The notes: generated by a model from the sequence alone, not told the origin. A stretch of DNA of 64,000 nt from Phaeobacter piscinae (GCF_002407245.1 NZ_CP010681.1:124001-188000); one strand, 5' to 3'; positions 44,446 to 53,496 are shown, counted from the first letter of the stretch. Translations and numbers: made by a program.

Positions 44446-44865
44446 TTAATCCCACCAGCCCTCATCAACCGATTCCATCTCTTCGAGCTGCTCTTCGGTC
44501 TTGCGCGTCACGATGGCATAGTTCTTGTCATCCACTGGTGTCAGGCGAATGTCTTCGACAGGGATCAGCACATGTTTGTCGCCGATATCTAGGAAGCCGC
44601 CAACTTCAGCCACGACACCAATCATCTTTCCACCGCGGTCCAAGACAATATCTTCGATTTCACCGATATCATTCCAGTCTGGGCCGACACCTTCGGCCTC
44701 CCAATTACCCCAAGTATCTTCGTCCATGGGGCCATTCAGAGTGTAGATATCTCCGCCAGTGATATCGCGTGTGCGGATCAGATTATCAGTATCCATCATT
44801 GTTTCCGCAACAGCAGGCGCTGCAACCATACCGGCAATAAGAGCAAAAGAGGTGAGGCGAGGCAT
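44446..44865 (-). CDS. Exported PRC-barrel domain protein
   Basis: 139 residues from the ATG at 44865, preceded by AAGGGAA. A signal peptide (RLTSFALIAGMVAAPAVAE) exports it. The rest is one PRC barrel: WNDIGEIEDIVLDRGGKMIGVVAEVGGFLDIGDKHVLIP followed by VDDKNYAIVTRKTEEQLEEME. Periplasmic PRC-barrel proteins are common in roseobacters and rhizobia and are linked to stress or surface properties, without a clear activity. It precedes the DUF998 gene on the same strand by 114 bp. Confidence 0.82.
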   Translation of the reverse strand: MPRLTSFALIAGMVAAPAVAETMMDTDNLIRTRDITGGDIYTLNGPMDEDTWGNWEAEGVGPDWNDIGEIEDIVLDRGGKMIGVVAEVGGFLDIGDKHVLIPVEDIRLTPVDDKNYAIVTRKTEEQLEEMESVDEGWWD

Positions 44866-45234
44866 ATGACATTCCCTTTCTGTTTGCTTCAATGACCGAA
44901 CAATCTCAGGACTGCTTTTGTTCCAAAAAAATATGCCTTGGGTTGAAAATGTGCAGGATAAGGAAGGCTGTTTGAGTGGTTTTGATAGATGTTTTCCGGC
45001 TCAGGTCGAAGGCTTCGGGAAGCATCGATGCGGCTAGCGCGGCTTCAATCGCCGGATTTTGCCTATCAGAATGGGAGAAGCCTTAGACAGGATGGCTGCA
45101 CGCACGGCAGGTAGGCTGCCGTCTTATTGGCCCTTGGTCTGTGTGGAAACCTACTAGGCCATGGCGGCAGACTAAGTCGAATCTACCTAGGATGTCTCGC
45201 TGGCAGCTATCACATGTGACCTATTGGATCGATG
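44866..45234. other. 369-bp intergenic stretch
   Basis: No frame with coding character, no tRNA and no obvious terminator. It should contain the promoter of the PRC-barrel gene at its left end. Confidence 0.45.
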
Positions 45235-46032
45235 TCAATTGGGCCGCTTGAACTCAAAACCAGAGGACCATTCCGCAAGCCTTTTCAAGAACACGTCATC
45301 ACTGGATGTTGGCTGGTCAGTGAAGTTCGGAAGATCCCTGAGTACGGTACGTACCCCCTTCAAATTTCTCTTGTGCTCAAGCCAGTCCGCGGTGAACCGC
45401 AACAGCCCTTCGGGCAGGCGTAGGTGAGGGGCCGGGGTGGAGTAGTATAATGCGTGTGGCACACTGTTCAGGCTGGATACTAGATCTGCGAGGTGTTTCA
45501 GCTCGGTGGTGAGCTCGCCCCCAAGCTCCTGTCGTGCGGCCAAATGTGTCAAAAATGCACGCCCTGCTGCGACTGTTTGCGTGGTGTTCAAGACAAAACT
45601 TACAGAGAGTGTGAGCACAATCATGCCATTTACACCCACGAGAACGGTTACCAGTTCCCAACCTGCTGATCCCGGCTTGGTATTCCCTCCCCCAAGTGTG
45701 GACAGTGCTTCGCCGACATATCCTAGATCCAGTAATAGGCCCGCAGGTTGTCTGGTATCTGAGAGGACCACCGACCTCTCAGAACCTTGAAATATGAGAA
45801 ACCAAGCCAGAGCAGTACCGATAACCCAGAACACGGCAATAGAGGCCATAACTATAGGCCCCACCGCGATACGACTGAAAGCGTTGATAGGCAGAAGGCG
45901 TTTCATCAGGTTCCAAGCCGCTTGGGCAACCCAACGGGACGGTAGCTTGCGATCCGTAATTGCAACCGTAGTCAGCAAAAAGTCTGAAAAAACCAAGAAG
46001 AGACTGATTAAGCCGATAAACATGAGTATCAT
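45235..46032 (-). CDS. Membrane protein resembling a two-helix K+ channel with degenerate selectivity filter
   Basis: 265 residues. An N-terminal helix (MILMFIGLISLFLVFSDFLL), a second at about 60-85 (VMASIAVFWVIGTALAWFLIF) and a third at about 125-150 surround a pore-loop-like string GEALSTLGGGNTKPG, where K+ channels have T-x-G-Y-G-D-x-x-P. The spacing to the last helix (ELVTVLVGVNGMIVLTLSVSFVL) also fits an Ion_trans_2 pore. The C-terminal 110 residues are soluble and helical. The filter reads LGGGN, so K+ selectivity is doubtful. The start was taken from the frame; no strong ribosome-binding site is seen. Confidence 0.6.
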   Translation of the reverse strand: MILMFIGLISLFLVFSDFLLTTVAITDRKLPSRWVAQAAWNLMKRLLPINAFSRIAVGPIVMASIAVFWVIGTALAWFLIFQGSERSVVLSDTRQPAGLLLDLGYVGEALSTLGGGNTKPGSAGWELVTVLVGVNGMIVLTLSVSFVLNTTQTVAAGRAFLTHLAARQELGGELTTELKHLADLVSSLNSVPHALYYSTPAPHLRLPEGLLRFTADWLEHKRNLKGVRTVLRDLPNFTDQPTSSDDVFLKRLAEWSSGFEFKRPN

Positions 46033-46424
46033 AATTGGATAACGCGGCGAAGCGAGTTTGGTTTCTTAGAATTTTTACCGCAGCCGTTCCAGAAGGCCAA
46101 ACGGCCGAACTTTCCTACTTGGAGCAGTGGTTGGAACTCGTCGCATGTCCGGTGTCCAGAGCGCTGGTCAGGGCAAAATGACGCCTTCGCCGTTGGATTC
46201 CGTCTGCGGTTGGCCTGCATTGCATCCATATCTGCTTTCATTGCGGCGGAGCTCATTCGATGCATCTGAACAAGCAGTGGACAGTTCCTATGGTCGGGCC
46301 CCCGACTGAGCATACAAAAAGTTGCCAGTGAGATGGCAACTTAACTCAAATTTATATCTTCTAGACCTATTCTTGCAGATGTACGTGCACAACACCGTGC
46401 GTATCTTGCTGGAGAACCGGTCAC
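46033..46424. other. 392-bp gene-free stretch with a perfect hairpin
   Basis: No credible gene. A perfect 9-bp stem AAGTTGCCA/TGGCAACTT with 6-nt loop lies at 46319-46342. The T-run is on its left side in minus-strand sense (TTTTTG), so it would terminate leftward transcription, yet no leftward gene lies to its right before the glycan cluster. It may be a remnant or bidirectional insulator. Confidence 0.45.
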
Positions 46425-47375
46425 ATGAAATTTCATTCATTTAATGCACCTGACCCAAATGCGCCTAATCGCCCCCTGGTGACGGTTTTTTGTGCTGTCT
46501 GGCATAAGCAGCCGAACAAATTGGAGCTATTGCGCTCCCATTGGGCCAACCTAAAGGCTCAGTCGATACCGGTAGAACCATGCTATATTTTCGACAATGG
46601 AGACCAGGCACCGGACTGGCTGGAAGCCCCATGGTATAGCTTCGATGAACCTCTAACGATCTACGAGGCTTGGTCGGCGGCAACCGCGCTTTCGCACACA
46701 AGATACATCATGAATCTCAATATGGATGATCGCCTGGCGACCAATGCTGTCCAAACTTTGGTTGCAACGGCTGACGCCACCAACTCAACACTGGTTGGTG
46801 GTGAGTGGCTGGTCAATTTCGATGAGAGTCACTTGGAGCAGAAATTCGGTGTGGAGGATCTCTGGGAGACGGGTTTCTCCGCCGACTGGCCACCAAGAAA
46901 GCAGGCAAATCTACGGCTCGGCAGCGGCACGGCGGAGCGGGGAACATATGGGCCGGCGACACTTTGGAACTTGGAGCAGGTGGGGCAGTGGTATCCAAGC
47001 TATTTCGGCAATCAATCACCGATCAAATCGATCGGAGACTCGATCTTTTGGCAAATGCTGGCCGACAAAAACTGCAAGTTCACTCGCATCCCTATGATCA
47101 TTGGGCGGTACTACTCAGAAGAGGGATCGCAAGCTGAATTTCGGCCTCATAAGGATAACGATCACCTGCGCGCGCATGGTATCAGTTTGATTTCCTTCGC
47201 GAATTTTGTTCTCTCGGGAGACTATTCAAAATGGCCGGGGCTGAATCCGGAAGCTGTTGCTCCAGAAGCCGGACCACGTAACAGGATTGAACAAGCCAGT
47301 GACAAGCTGGCCGCCCAATTCCGCGCCATGGGTCTTGGGGCACAGTGCGCGCCACAAATGGCGTCAATGCAGTAA
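46425..47375 (+). CDS. Glycosyltransferase-like protein (GT2/GT-A fold)
   Basis: 316 residues. The N-terminus PLVTVFCAVWHKQPNKLELLRSHW is a GT-A-type first strand, IMNLNMDDRLATNAV carries a D-D motif in place of DxD, and the middle has GGEWLVNF followed by a charged loop. The late IGDSIFWQMLADKN suggests an acidic ED-like catalytic base region. It is probably a transferase adding a sugar to a surface glycan; donor unknown. It begins the glycan cluster and is 1 bp from the next gene. Confidence 0.65.
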   Translation: MKFHSFNAPDPNAPNRPLVTVFCAVWHKQPNKLELLRSHWANLKAQSIPVEPCYIFDNGDQAPDWLEAPWYSFDEPLTIYEAWSAATALSHTRYIMNLNMDDRLATNAVQTLVATADATNSTLVGGEWLVNFDESHLEQKFGVEDLWETGFSADWPPRKQANLRLGSGTAERGTYGPATLWNLEQVGQWYPSYFGNQSPIKSIGDSIFWQMLADKNCKFTRIPMIIGRYYSEEGSQAEFRPHKDNDHLRAHGISLISFANFVLSGDYSKWPGLNPEAVAPEAGPRNRIEQASDKLAAQFRAMGLGAQCAPQMASMQ

Positions 47376-47376
47376 C

Positions 47377-48174
47377 ATGTTAAGACGTGTATTTTTAACC
47401 GGAAGCGGGGGCATTGTGGGCCGCCACGCTCTGAGGGCACTGGAGGCGCTTGCGCCTGACGCCGAGGTGTTGCGCAATACCGCCGATCTTACCAATCCGG
47501 GTGAAATTTCGCAGGCTATTGAGGAAGCTGGCCCAATCGATCTGGTGGTTCATCTCGCCGCAATGGTGCCAGTCAAGTCTGTTCAAGCCAACCCGGGTGC
47601 TGCTTTTGCAGTGAATGCCGGAGGGACGATTAACCTTCTCGCGGCGCTTGATGGCAGCGCGGCACGGATGCTTTTGTGTTCGTCCAGTCACGTCTACGCA
47701 AGCAAGGAGACTCCGCTTCGAGAGACCGACGCAACAGAGCCGGTGTCACTTTATGGTCAAACAAAGCTCATGTCAGAGCAGGCTGCGCAGCAAATTTGCG
47801 CGGTGACCGGTCGCTCACTTTGCATCGCACGATTGTTTTCGATCCACGATCCAGATCAAACCGGAAGCTACTTGCGACCGACTCTCGAGCAGCGCTTTGC
47901 TACCCATGCGCCAGAGACCCCTTTTGAGTTGTACGGAGCTCGCAGCCGTCGTGATTTTCTTTCTGCATCCGATGCAGCACGATTGATCACTAAACTTGCG
48001 CTCTCAAATGCCGAAGGTCCGGTCAATGTCGCTTCTGGGCACGCCATGACTGTGGCCGACTTTGCACAATCAATCGCTCCCTTTCCGCTGAATATTCGGC
48101 CCGTGGGCCAAAACGATACGCTTGAGGCTGATGTGACACGCCTACGTGCGATCCTTGGAGAACGCTATGACTAA
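47377..48174 (+). CDS. NAD(P)-dependent sugar epimerase/reductase (extended SDR)
   Basis: 265 residues from the ATG at 47377. Rossmann motif VFLTGSGGIVGRHALRAL (G-x-x-G-x-x-G), then VVHLAAMVPVKSVQ, the catalytic serine strand LLCSSSHVYAS and SLYGQTKLMSEQ with the Tyr-x-x-x-Lys pair. The C-terminal sugar-binding part is short. With a ColD-like dehydratase and GDP-mannose dehydratase next to it, it could be the ColC-type epimerase/reductase ending a GDP-dideoxyhexose pathway. A GDP-fucose-synthase-like or unrelated reductase is possible. Confidence 0.78.
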   Translation: MLRRVFLTGSGGIVGRHALRALEALAPDAEVLRNTADLTNPGEISQAIEEAGPIDLVVHLAAMVPVKSVQANPGAAFAVNAGGTINLLAALDGSAARMLLCSSSHVYASKETPLRETDATEPVSLYGQTKLMSEQAAQQICAVTGRSLCIARLFSIHDPDQTGSYLRPTLEQRFATHAPETPFELYGARSRRDFLSASDAARLITKLALSNAEGPVNVASGHAMTVADFAQSIAPFPLNIRPVGQNDTLEADVTRLRAILGERYD

Positions 48175-48943
48175 GACAATTTCTATCGTCATCCCGACAT
48201 TTAACCGTGCGGATATGCTTCCCAAAGCTATCGAGAGCGCACTTAACCAGACAATGCCATGCGAGGTGATTGTGTCTGACCACGGGTCGACGGATCATAC
48301 TGCCCAGATCGCTGCAGAGTATGGTGCCAAAATCACTTACATCCGCCGGGAGAAAGACTTTGGCCCGCATTTTTGCTGGCTGGAAGGCGTACTGCATGCG
48401 ACCGGAGAGTTTGTCCATCTGCAGTATGATGATGATTGGATTGCGCCTACCTTCATCGAAAAATGCGCGTCTGTCCTCAAGGATGATGTTGGGTTCGCCT
48501 TTACCGGCGCGGAAGTCATTGACGACAAAACCGGCAAACAGATGATGGTGCAGTTTTTGGAATGGCTGCCGGAGACAGGTATCTTCGACAACCGGCTAGC
48601 GGAGGAGAACATTGTCGGCTCTCTCATCTCGCCGGGCGCGGCGCTGTTCCGGCGTCAAGTGCTGATTGATGCGCTCTATCAGGGGCGCCTTCCGTTGCAG
48701 AACAGTGAATACCATGGTGTGGGTCCGGACATCTTTGCCTCGCTGTTGTCCATGCTGCGCTATCCCAAGGTGGGATTTGTCAAAGAACCTCTCGCAAGTT
48801 TTCGCGCCCACGAAGGGTCGATCACGATCGACGCCCTGACTGACAAACAAAAAGCAGCCAATATCGCCGCTGCCTACAATGAGGTGCGCCACTACTATGT
48901 CGAACTGAAAGCGATGCAGGCTGTGCGGGGGGCACAGGCATGA
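48167..48943 (+). CDS. Family 2 glycosyltransferase
   Basis: 258 residues from the ATG at 48167, overlapping the SDR gene by 8 bp. GT2 signature: ISIVIPTFNRADMLPKAIESAL, VIVSDHGSTDHT (with His in place of the usual second Asp), and HLQYDDDWIAPTFIE with the metal-binding acidic cluster. PLASFRAHEGSIT is a common end of such enzymes. It should transfer a sugar to a lipid-linked or growing chain at the inner membrane. It overlaps the next gene by 4 bp. Confidence 0.88.
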   Translation: MTKTISIVIPTFNRADMLPKAIESALNQTMPCEVIVSDHGSTDHTAQIAAEYGAKITYIRREKDFGPHFCWLEGVLHATGEFVHLQYDDDWIAPTFIEKCASVLKDDVGFAFTGAEVIDDKTGKQMMVQFLEWLPETGIFDNRLAEENIVGSLISPGAALFRRQVLIDALYQGRLPLQNSEYHGVGPDIFASLLSMLRYPKVGFVKEPLASFRAHEGSITIDALTDKQKAANIAAAYNEVRHYYVELKAMQAVRGAQA

Positions 48944-50136
48944 AGAATTTCCAACCTCCCCGCCCGATCACGCTTGCACAGGACACGATTTCGCGGCGTG
49001 AACTGCAGCAGACGGCAGATTGGATGATGGCTGGTAACCGCCTGACAAAGGCCGAGGAAACCGTCGCATTTGAGGAAGAGTTTGCGGCCTGGATGGGGTC
49101 CAAACATGCAGTATTCGTTAACTCCGGCTCTTCAGCAAATCTGTTGATGATATATGCTGCCCGTGAGGCAGGGCGGCTGCGGAACAATAAGGTGATTGCT
49201 CCTGCGGTTAGCTGGGTGACAACCGTGTCGCCGCTCATTCAGTTCGGGTTCGATGTCAGGCTCTGTGACTGTGATCCGGTGAACCTTGGTCTGGATCTGG
49301 AGCATTTGGAACAGCTCTGCAAGGATGAGGCCCCTGCGATGCTGATCCTTGTGCATGTGTTGGGTCATGCCAATCACATGAAAGCGATCCAAGACATTTG
49401 TGACCGTTACGATGTGCTGTTGCTGGAAGACAGCTGCGAAGCGCTTGGCTCGGTCAGCGGCGGACGCAAACTCGGCTGCCATGGTGCTGCGGGTAGTTTT
49501 TCATTCTATTATGGCCACCATATCTCAACGATCGAGGGTGGGATGGTGGTGACCGACGACAGTGAGTTGCATCAGGTCATGTTGTCGCTTCGCTCCCACG
49601 GCTGGAGCCGGGATCTGAACCCAACGCTGCGGGATCAACTGCAGCAGGACCACAATATTGACGATTTCCGCAATCTTTATACTTTTTATTACGCCGGCTT
49701 TAACTTGCGCTCAACCGACCTGCAGGCATTCATCGGGCGACAGCAGATCCTGAAGCTTGACGATATCTGCCGCGTACGGGCACGCAATTTCGACACCTAT
49801 GCCGAAGAATTGCACGGGTTTTATGCTCAGGATAGCGAGACTGATCTACTGTCCTCTTTTGCCTATGGCACGCTGGTTGAAAATAGAATGGACGTGTTTG
49901 AGCATTTGAGAGCGCAGCAGATTGAATGCCGGCCGCTCATCTGCGGCAACATCGCTCGTCATCCATTCTGGATCCGGCACTATGGGCGTCAGGTTTTGCC
50001 AAATGCGGATATGATCCATGACTACGGGATCTACCTGCCAAACCACCACAACCTGTCGACTGCGGATGTGATCAGCGTCGCCAGCGCCTTCAAAGATGTG
50101 GCGCAGCCCAAAACTATGCGTGATCGTGCAGCCTGA
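48940..50136 (+). CDS. ColD-like GDP-4-keto-6-deoxymannose 3-dehydratase (DegT/DnrJ aminotransferase fold with His in place of PLP Lys)
   Basis: 398 residues. The fold is that of DegT/DnrJ/EryC1 sugar aminotransferases: VFVNSGSSANLLMIYAA, VIAPAVSWVTTVSPLIQFG and LLLEDSCEALGS. Where the PLP lysine should be (S-F-x-x-x-K), the sequence is SFSFYYGHHISTIEGGM, so His193 replaces it. ColD and E1-type 3-dehydratases have exactly this His, with PLP (or PMP) bound non-covalently, and remove the 3-hydroxyl of a nucleotide 4-keto-6-deoxysugar. LRSHGWSRDLN is also typical of that group. Its substrate would come from the Gmd encoded just downstream, giving a 3,6-dideoxy sugar. Confidence 0.85.
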   Translation: MKNFQPPRPITLAQDTISRRELQQTADWMMAGNRLTKAEETVAFEEEFAAWMGSKHAVFVNSGSSANLLMIYAAREAGRLRNNKVIAPAVSWVTTVSPLIQFGFDVRLCDCDPVNLGLDLEHLEQLCKDEAPAMLILVHVLGHANHMKAIQDICDRYDVLLLEDSCEALGSVSGGRKLGCHGAAGSFSFYYGHHISTIEGGMVVTDDSELHQVMLSLRSHGWSRDLNPTLRDQLQQDHNIDDFRNLYTFYYAGFNLRSTDLQAFIGRQQILKLDDICRVRARNFDTYAEELHGFYAQDSETDLLSSFAYGTLVENRMDVFEHLRAQQIECRPLICGNIARHPFWIRHYGRQVLPNADMIHDYGIYLPNHHNLSTADVISVASAFKDVAQPKTMRDRAA

Positions 50137-50177
50137 GCTGCATCTGAGGTCTGATTGCAAGAACAACGGATAAAATA

Positions 50178-51305
50178 ATGCCAATTGTAAAAAAAGCCCT
50201 CATCACCGGTGTAACGGGTCAGGATGGGTCCTACCTTGCGGAGTTTCTTCTGGAGAAGGGCTATGAGGTGCATGGGCTGAAGCGGCGGGCGTCGTCGTTC
50301 AACACGGCGCGGGTGGATCATATCTATCAGGATCCGCATGTGGATCATGCCCGGTTCAAACTGCATTACGGCGATCTGACCGACACGTCGAACCTGACCC
50401 GCCTGCTGAGCGAGATCGAGCCGGATGAGGTCTATAACCTCGGCGCGCAGTCCCATGTGGCGGTCAGCTTTGAGGCGCCGGAATATACCGCCGATGTGGA
50501 TGGCATCGGCACCCTGCGCCTGCTGGAGGCGATCCGCTTTCTGGGGCTGGAGAAGAAGACCCGGTTTTATCAGGCCTCCACGTCTGAGCTCTATGGTCTG
50601 GTGCAGGAAACCCCGCAGCGCGAGACCACGCCGTTTTACCCGCGCTCGCCTTATGCGGTGGCCAAGCTGTATTCCTACTGGATCACGGTCAACTACCGCG
50701 AGGCCTATGGCATCTATGCCTGCAACGGCATCCTGTTCAACCACGAGAGCCCGCGCCGGGGCGAGACCTTTGTGACGCGCAAGATCACCCGCGGCCTCGC
50801 CAATATCGCCCAAGGCCTCGAGGAGTGTCTTTATATGGGCAATATCGACGCGTTGCGCGACTGGGGTCATGCCAGAGATTACGTGCGCATGCAGTGGATG
50901 ATGCTGCAGCAGGAGGCGCCTGAGGATTTTGTGATTGCCACCGGCAAGCAATATTCGGTGCGCCAGTTCATCACCTGGTCGGCGCAGGAACTGGGGCTGA
51001 CGCTGGCGTTTTCGGGCGCAGGTGTCGAGGAAATTGCCACGGTGACCGCGATTGAGGGCGATATGGCCCCGGCGCTGAAGGTGGGCGATGTGGTGCTGCG
51101 CATTGACCCGCGCTATTTCCGCCCCGCTGAGGTGGAGACACTGCTGGGCGATCCGTCAAAGGCGAAGGAAAAACTGGGCTGGGAGCCGGAAATCACCACC
51201 CAAGAGATGTGCGCCGAAATGGTGCGCGAAGACCTCAAGACCGCCCGCCGCCACGCCCTGCTGAAAGAGCACGGCATGGATCTTCCGGTCAGCATAGAGG
51301 GCTGA
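50178..51305 (+). CDS. gmd: GDP-mannose 4,6-dehydratase
   Basis: 375 residues, full length. Rossmann motif [19 protein letters not shown], then [23 protein letters not shown] with the NADP-binding Arg, [19 protein letters not shown], the catalytic Thr-Ser-Glu in [18 protein letters not shown] and Tyr-x-x-x-Lys in [10 protein letters not shown]. Gmd makes GDP-4-keto-6-deoxymannose, the branch-point for GDP-fucose, rhamnose, perosamine and colitose. The neighbouring ColD-like gene picks the dideoxy branch. The gene is clearly more GC-rich at third positions than the upstream cluster, and no Lys-to-Pro codon oddities or breaks are seen. Confidence 0.95.
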   Translation: MPIVKKALITGVTGQDGSYLAEFLLEKGYEVHGLKRRASSFNTARVDHIYQDPHVDHARFKLHYGDLTDTSNLTRLLSEIEPDEVYNLGAQSHVAVSFEAPEYTADVDGIGTLRLLEAIRFLGLEKKTRFYQASTSELYGLVQETPQRETTPFYPRSPYAVAKLYSYWITVNYREAYGIYACNGILFNHESPRRGETFVTRKITRGLANIAQGLEECLYMGNIDALRDWGHARDYVRMQWMMLQQEAPEDFVIATGKQYSVRQFITWSAQELGLTLAFSGAGVEEIATVTAIEGDMAPALKVGDVVLRIDPRYFRPAEVETLLGDPSKAKEKLGWEPEITTQEMCAEMVREDLKTARRHALLKEHGMDLPVSIEG

Positions 51306-51317
51306 GAGCAGCCTTTC

Positions 51318-51348
51318 GGGTGGCCTGTCAAAGCTACACAGGCCACCC
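51318..51348. terminator. Perfect hairpin between convergent gmd and the trefoil gene
   Basis: Arms GGGTGGCCTGT (51318-51328) and ACAGGCCACCC (51338-51348) pair over 11 bp with a 9-nt loop. No T-run follows on either side, so it may act as a bidirectional or Rho-assisted terminator. It lies 13 bp behind the gmd stop. Confidence 0.6.
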
Positions 51349-51417
51349 ATTGGGGCTGTTGTCGGCCAATACCTCAGAGTGAGAGAGATGGGCGACTTTC
51401 CATCGTAGATCAGGAAA

Positions 51418-51924
51418 TCAGCCGGATTGCGACACGAGTTCAAATGTCGCGTTCTCGTTTAACTCTTGGATCCCCTGCGCGATGCCGACACCATTCCCGC
51501 TCCCATTTTTGGCGCCTTCCGTGTTGAGCGATAGATAGTAGCCAGACAGTGTCGAGCATTCGAAGGCAACACGATTGGGGCCGACAAAGCGCATTAGCCA
51601 TTTTTCAAGTGCGCCGCAGCTAAACTGGCAGTTAATCGGCTTGATCTGTTGCGGTGATGGCGTTCCAATGCGCACATAGCAATTGGACCATTCCGCCGAC
51701 AATAGGGCTACTGTGCCGCCATCCTGTGGGGTCAGAATAAACTGTTCCCATGGTCCGGCCCCAATTTGGGCATTAACCGTTCCTGCCCCTTCAGGGGCGG
51801 GCTTGTCGACGCCATTTGCATCCATTCGAAGATAAGCGTCATCATATGCGACACATTTGAGAGCATAGGTCAGATTTTGGGTCGCTACTGCAGCAGCATT
51901 TTCGTCAAGTATACCAAGGTTCAT
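51418..51924 (-). CDS. Beta-trefoil (fascin-like) protein
   Basis: 168 residues without signal peptide. Internal threefold pattern: YALKCVAYDDAYLRMDANG with WEQFILTPQDGGTVALLSAEWSNCYVRI, then AFECSTLSGYYLSLNTEG and ELNENATFELV. The recurring V-A-L-x-S-x-x-x-x-Y-x-x-x pattern and WE-x-F near the turn resemble fascin/actin-crosslinking or ricin-type trefoils. These bind sugars or proteins. Function here is not known. Convergent with gmd; its promoter region is the 616-bp stretch to the right. Confidence 0.62.
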   Translation of the reverse strand: MNLGILDENAAAVATQNLTYALKCVAYDDAYLRMDANGVDKPAPEGAGTVNAQIGAGPWEQFILTPQDGGTVALLSAEWSNCYVRIGTPSPQQIKPINCQFSCGALEKWLMRFVGPNRVAFECSTLSGYYLSLNTEGAKNGSGNGVGIAQGIQELNENATFELVSQSG

Positions 51925-52540
51925 TGCGAATACTCCTTTAGGGTCAAAGAAGGTTTGAATAGCACAGATACAACCTATAGGAGAGTTAAATCCTCATTAC
52001 CCCATCGCAATTGCAAAGTGATCTGGAGCGTAAGTGGCAGTTTCAACCGCTTTTTCCGGTTGTCCAGGATATCCAGAGGTTCAGTCATGTTCCGCAGGGT
52101 GCGCTGGAAGTCGGTAGAGGACGCACAAACGTTCTTTGCAAGGCTCTGACCCGTACGGGTATCGTCGCGGACACTGTTCATATTCTGACCCGGTGAGGAG
52201 ATAGCGCCACAGGTCGCATTGGCATTCCTGCCATAGGCTTCGGCGCAGATCGGTGTGGCACTGCTAGCTCCCGCCTGGCGTGACCGTAACCGCATGTTGA
52301 GGAAAACTGTACATTGAGACAAAATCAGCTGACCGCAGGTCAGAGGAAAAGGGGCGCTGCCAGGGCACCGGCCAGTCGGCCTATCGTCTGTTTCATTAAG
52401 ATCATGCTAAGAATTTCGACCATGGACGTGGCTCTTCTGAAGGTGACGGTTGTTATCGCAGTCCTCGGAAAAGGGACCGAGTAGCGGAACATTCCAAGGC
52501 AGCTGAACGTTGTGTAGTATTGGAAAAACAGGAGTTGCAT
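51925..52540. other. 616-bp stretch with no credible gene
   Basis: Short frames on both strands (for example minus 51975-52322) have no motif, no ribosome-binding site and odd composition. It should contain promoters for the trefoil gene (left) and the FNT gene (right). Confidence 0.45.
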
Positions 52541-53386
52541 ATGACCGAGGCCAGACCCCCCGGCGAGGATCTCATTCAAGAAGAATGTGAGAATGAGGCG
52601 GTCGAGGAGGCGACGGGCCTTTCTCCCAGGTTAATCTTTGAAACCATACGTCGCAATGGCGAAGAAGAGCTCGAACGCCCGATCCGGGCGCTTTGGTGGT
52701 CAGGGATTGCTGCTGGGTTGCTGATCAGTTTTTCGGTGCTGGGCAAGGCGGTATTCAAGACACATCTGCCGGAGGCCAGTTGGTCACCTCTGGTCGAAAA
52801 CCTCGGCTATTCTTTAGGCTTCTTGATGGTGATCTTGGGGCGCATGCAACTCTTCACCGAGAACACTATCACCACCGTGGTGCCTGTCATGTTGCGCGGA
52901 GACAAAGCGAGTTTTCTGCGCACGGCGCGGCTTTGGGCGGTTGTGCTGGCAGCGAATGTCGTCGGTGCCTTTCTTATCGCCTCGTTTTTTGCGTTGACAC
53001 CTGTGCTGGATGCAGATCTGCGTGCGGCCATGTTGAAAATCAGTGAGCATGCGACCGGTATGCCGCCTCTTATAGGCCTGATCAGCGGTATTCCATCGGG
53101 AATTTTGATCGCTGCTATTGTCTGGATGCTGCCCTCAGCACAGCACAGCGAAATTCCTCTAATTGTCATCTTTACCTGGATGATTGCGGCGGGCGATTTC
53201 ACTCATATCGTGGCCGGATCGGTCGAAATGGCGTTTTTGATGGTGCAGGGGTTACTGCCTTTGGGACAGGCGATCTTTGGGTTCTTCATCCCGGTTCTTG
53301 TTGGCAATGTCATTGGCGGCACCGCGGTGTTCACCGTGTTGACCTATGCGCAGATCAAACCGGAGATACCCGAACACAGGCCATGA
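52541..53386 (+). CDS. Formate/nitrite transporter (FNT) family protein, YfdC-like
   Basis: 281 residues from the ATG at 52541 behind AGGAG. A 60-residue acidic N-terminal lead precedes six membrane helices. The FNT marks are LGYSLGFLMVILGRMQLFTENT in the first half-repeat, AANVVGAFLIASFFAL, and FTHIVAGSVEMAFLMVQG in the second with a conserved central His-type residue. The long acidic tail before helix 1 and the GRMQLFTEN form point to YfdC-type members rather than FocA. These move small monovalent anions; the exact substrate is not known. Confidence 0.86.
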   Translation: MTEARPPGEDLIQEECENEAVEEATGLSPRLIFETIRRNGEEELERPIRALWWSGIAAGLLISFSVLGKAVFKTHLPEASWSPLVENLGYSLGFLMVILGRMQLFTENTITTVVPVMLRGDKASFLRTARLWAVVLAANVVGAFLIASFFALTPVLDADLRAAMLKISEHATGMPPLIGLISGIPSGILIAAIVWMLPSAQHSEIPLIVIFTWMIAAGDFTHIVAGSVEMAFLMVQGLLPLGQAIFGFFIPVLVGNVIGGTAVFTVLTYAQIKPEIPEHRP

Positions 53387-53496
53387 TCTCAGAACAGATC
53401 CGGACCGGACGTCTTTGCGGTTGGGGTCAGATTGGGAACTTTCCGTTGTTAAAAGCGTTTTCTCAGCAGACGATAACGACAGAATGAGGAAGAGCG

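Noticed and set aside
50031..50951. Minus-strand frame of about 306 codons
   Set aside because: Antisense to gmd and the end of the ColD-like gene; both of these have full motif sets.
51975..52322. Possible small minus-strand gene or transposase remnant
   Set aside because: I looked for DDE or HTH motifs and terminal inverted repeats and found none.
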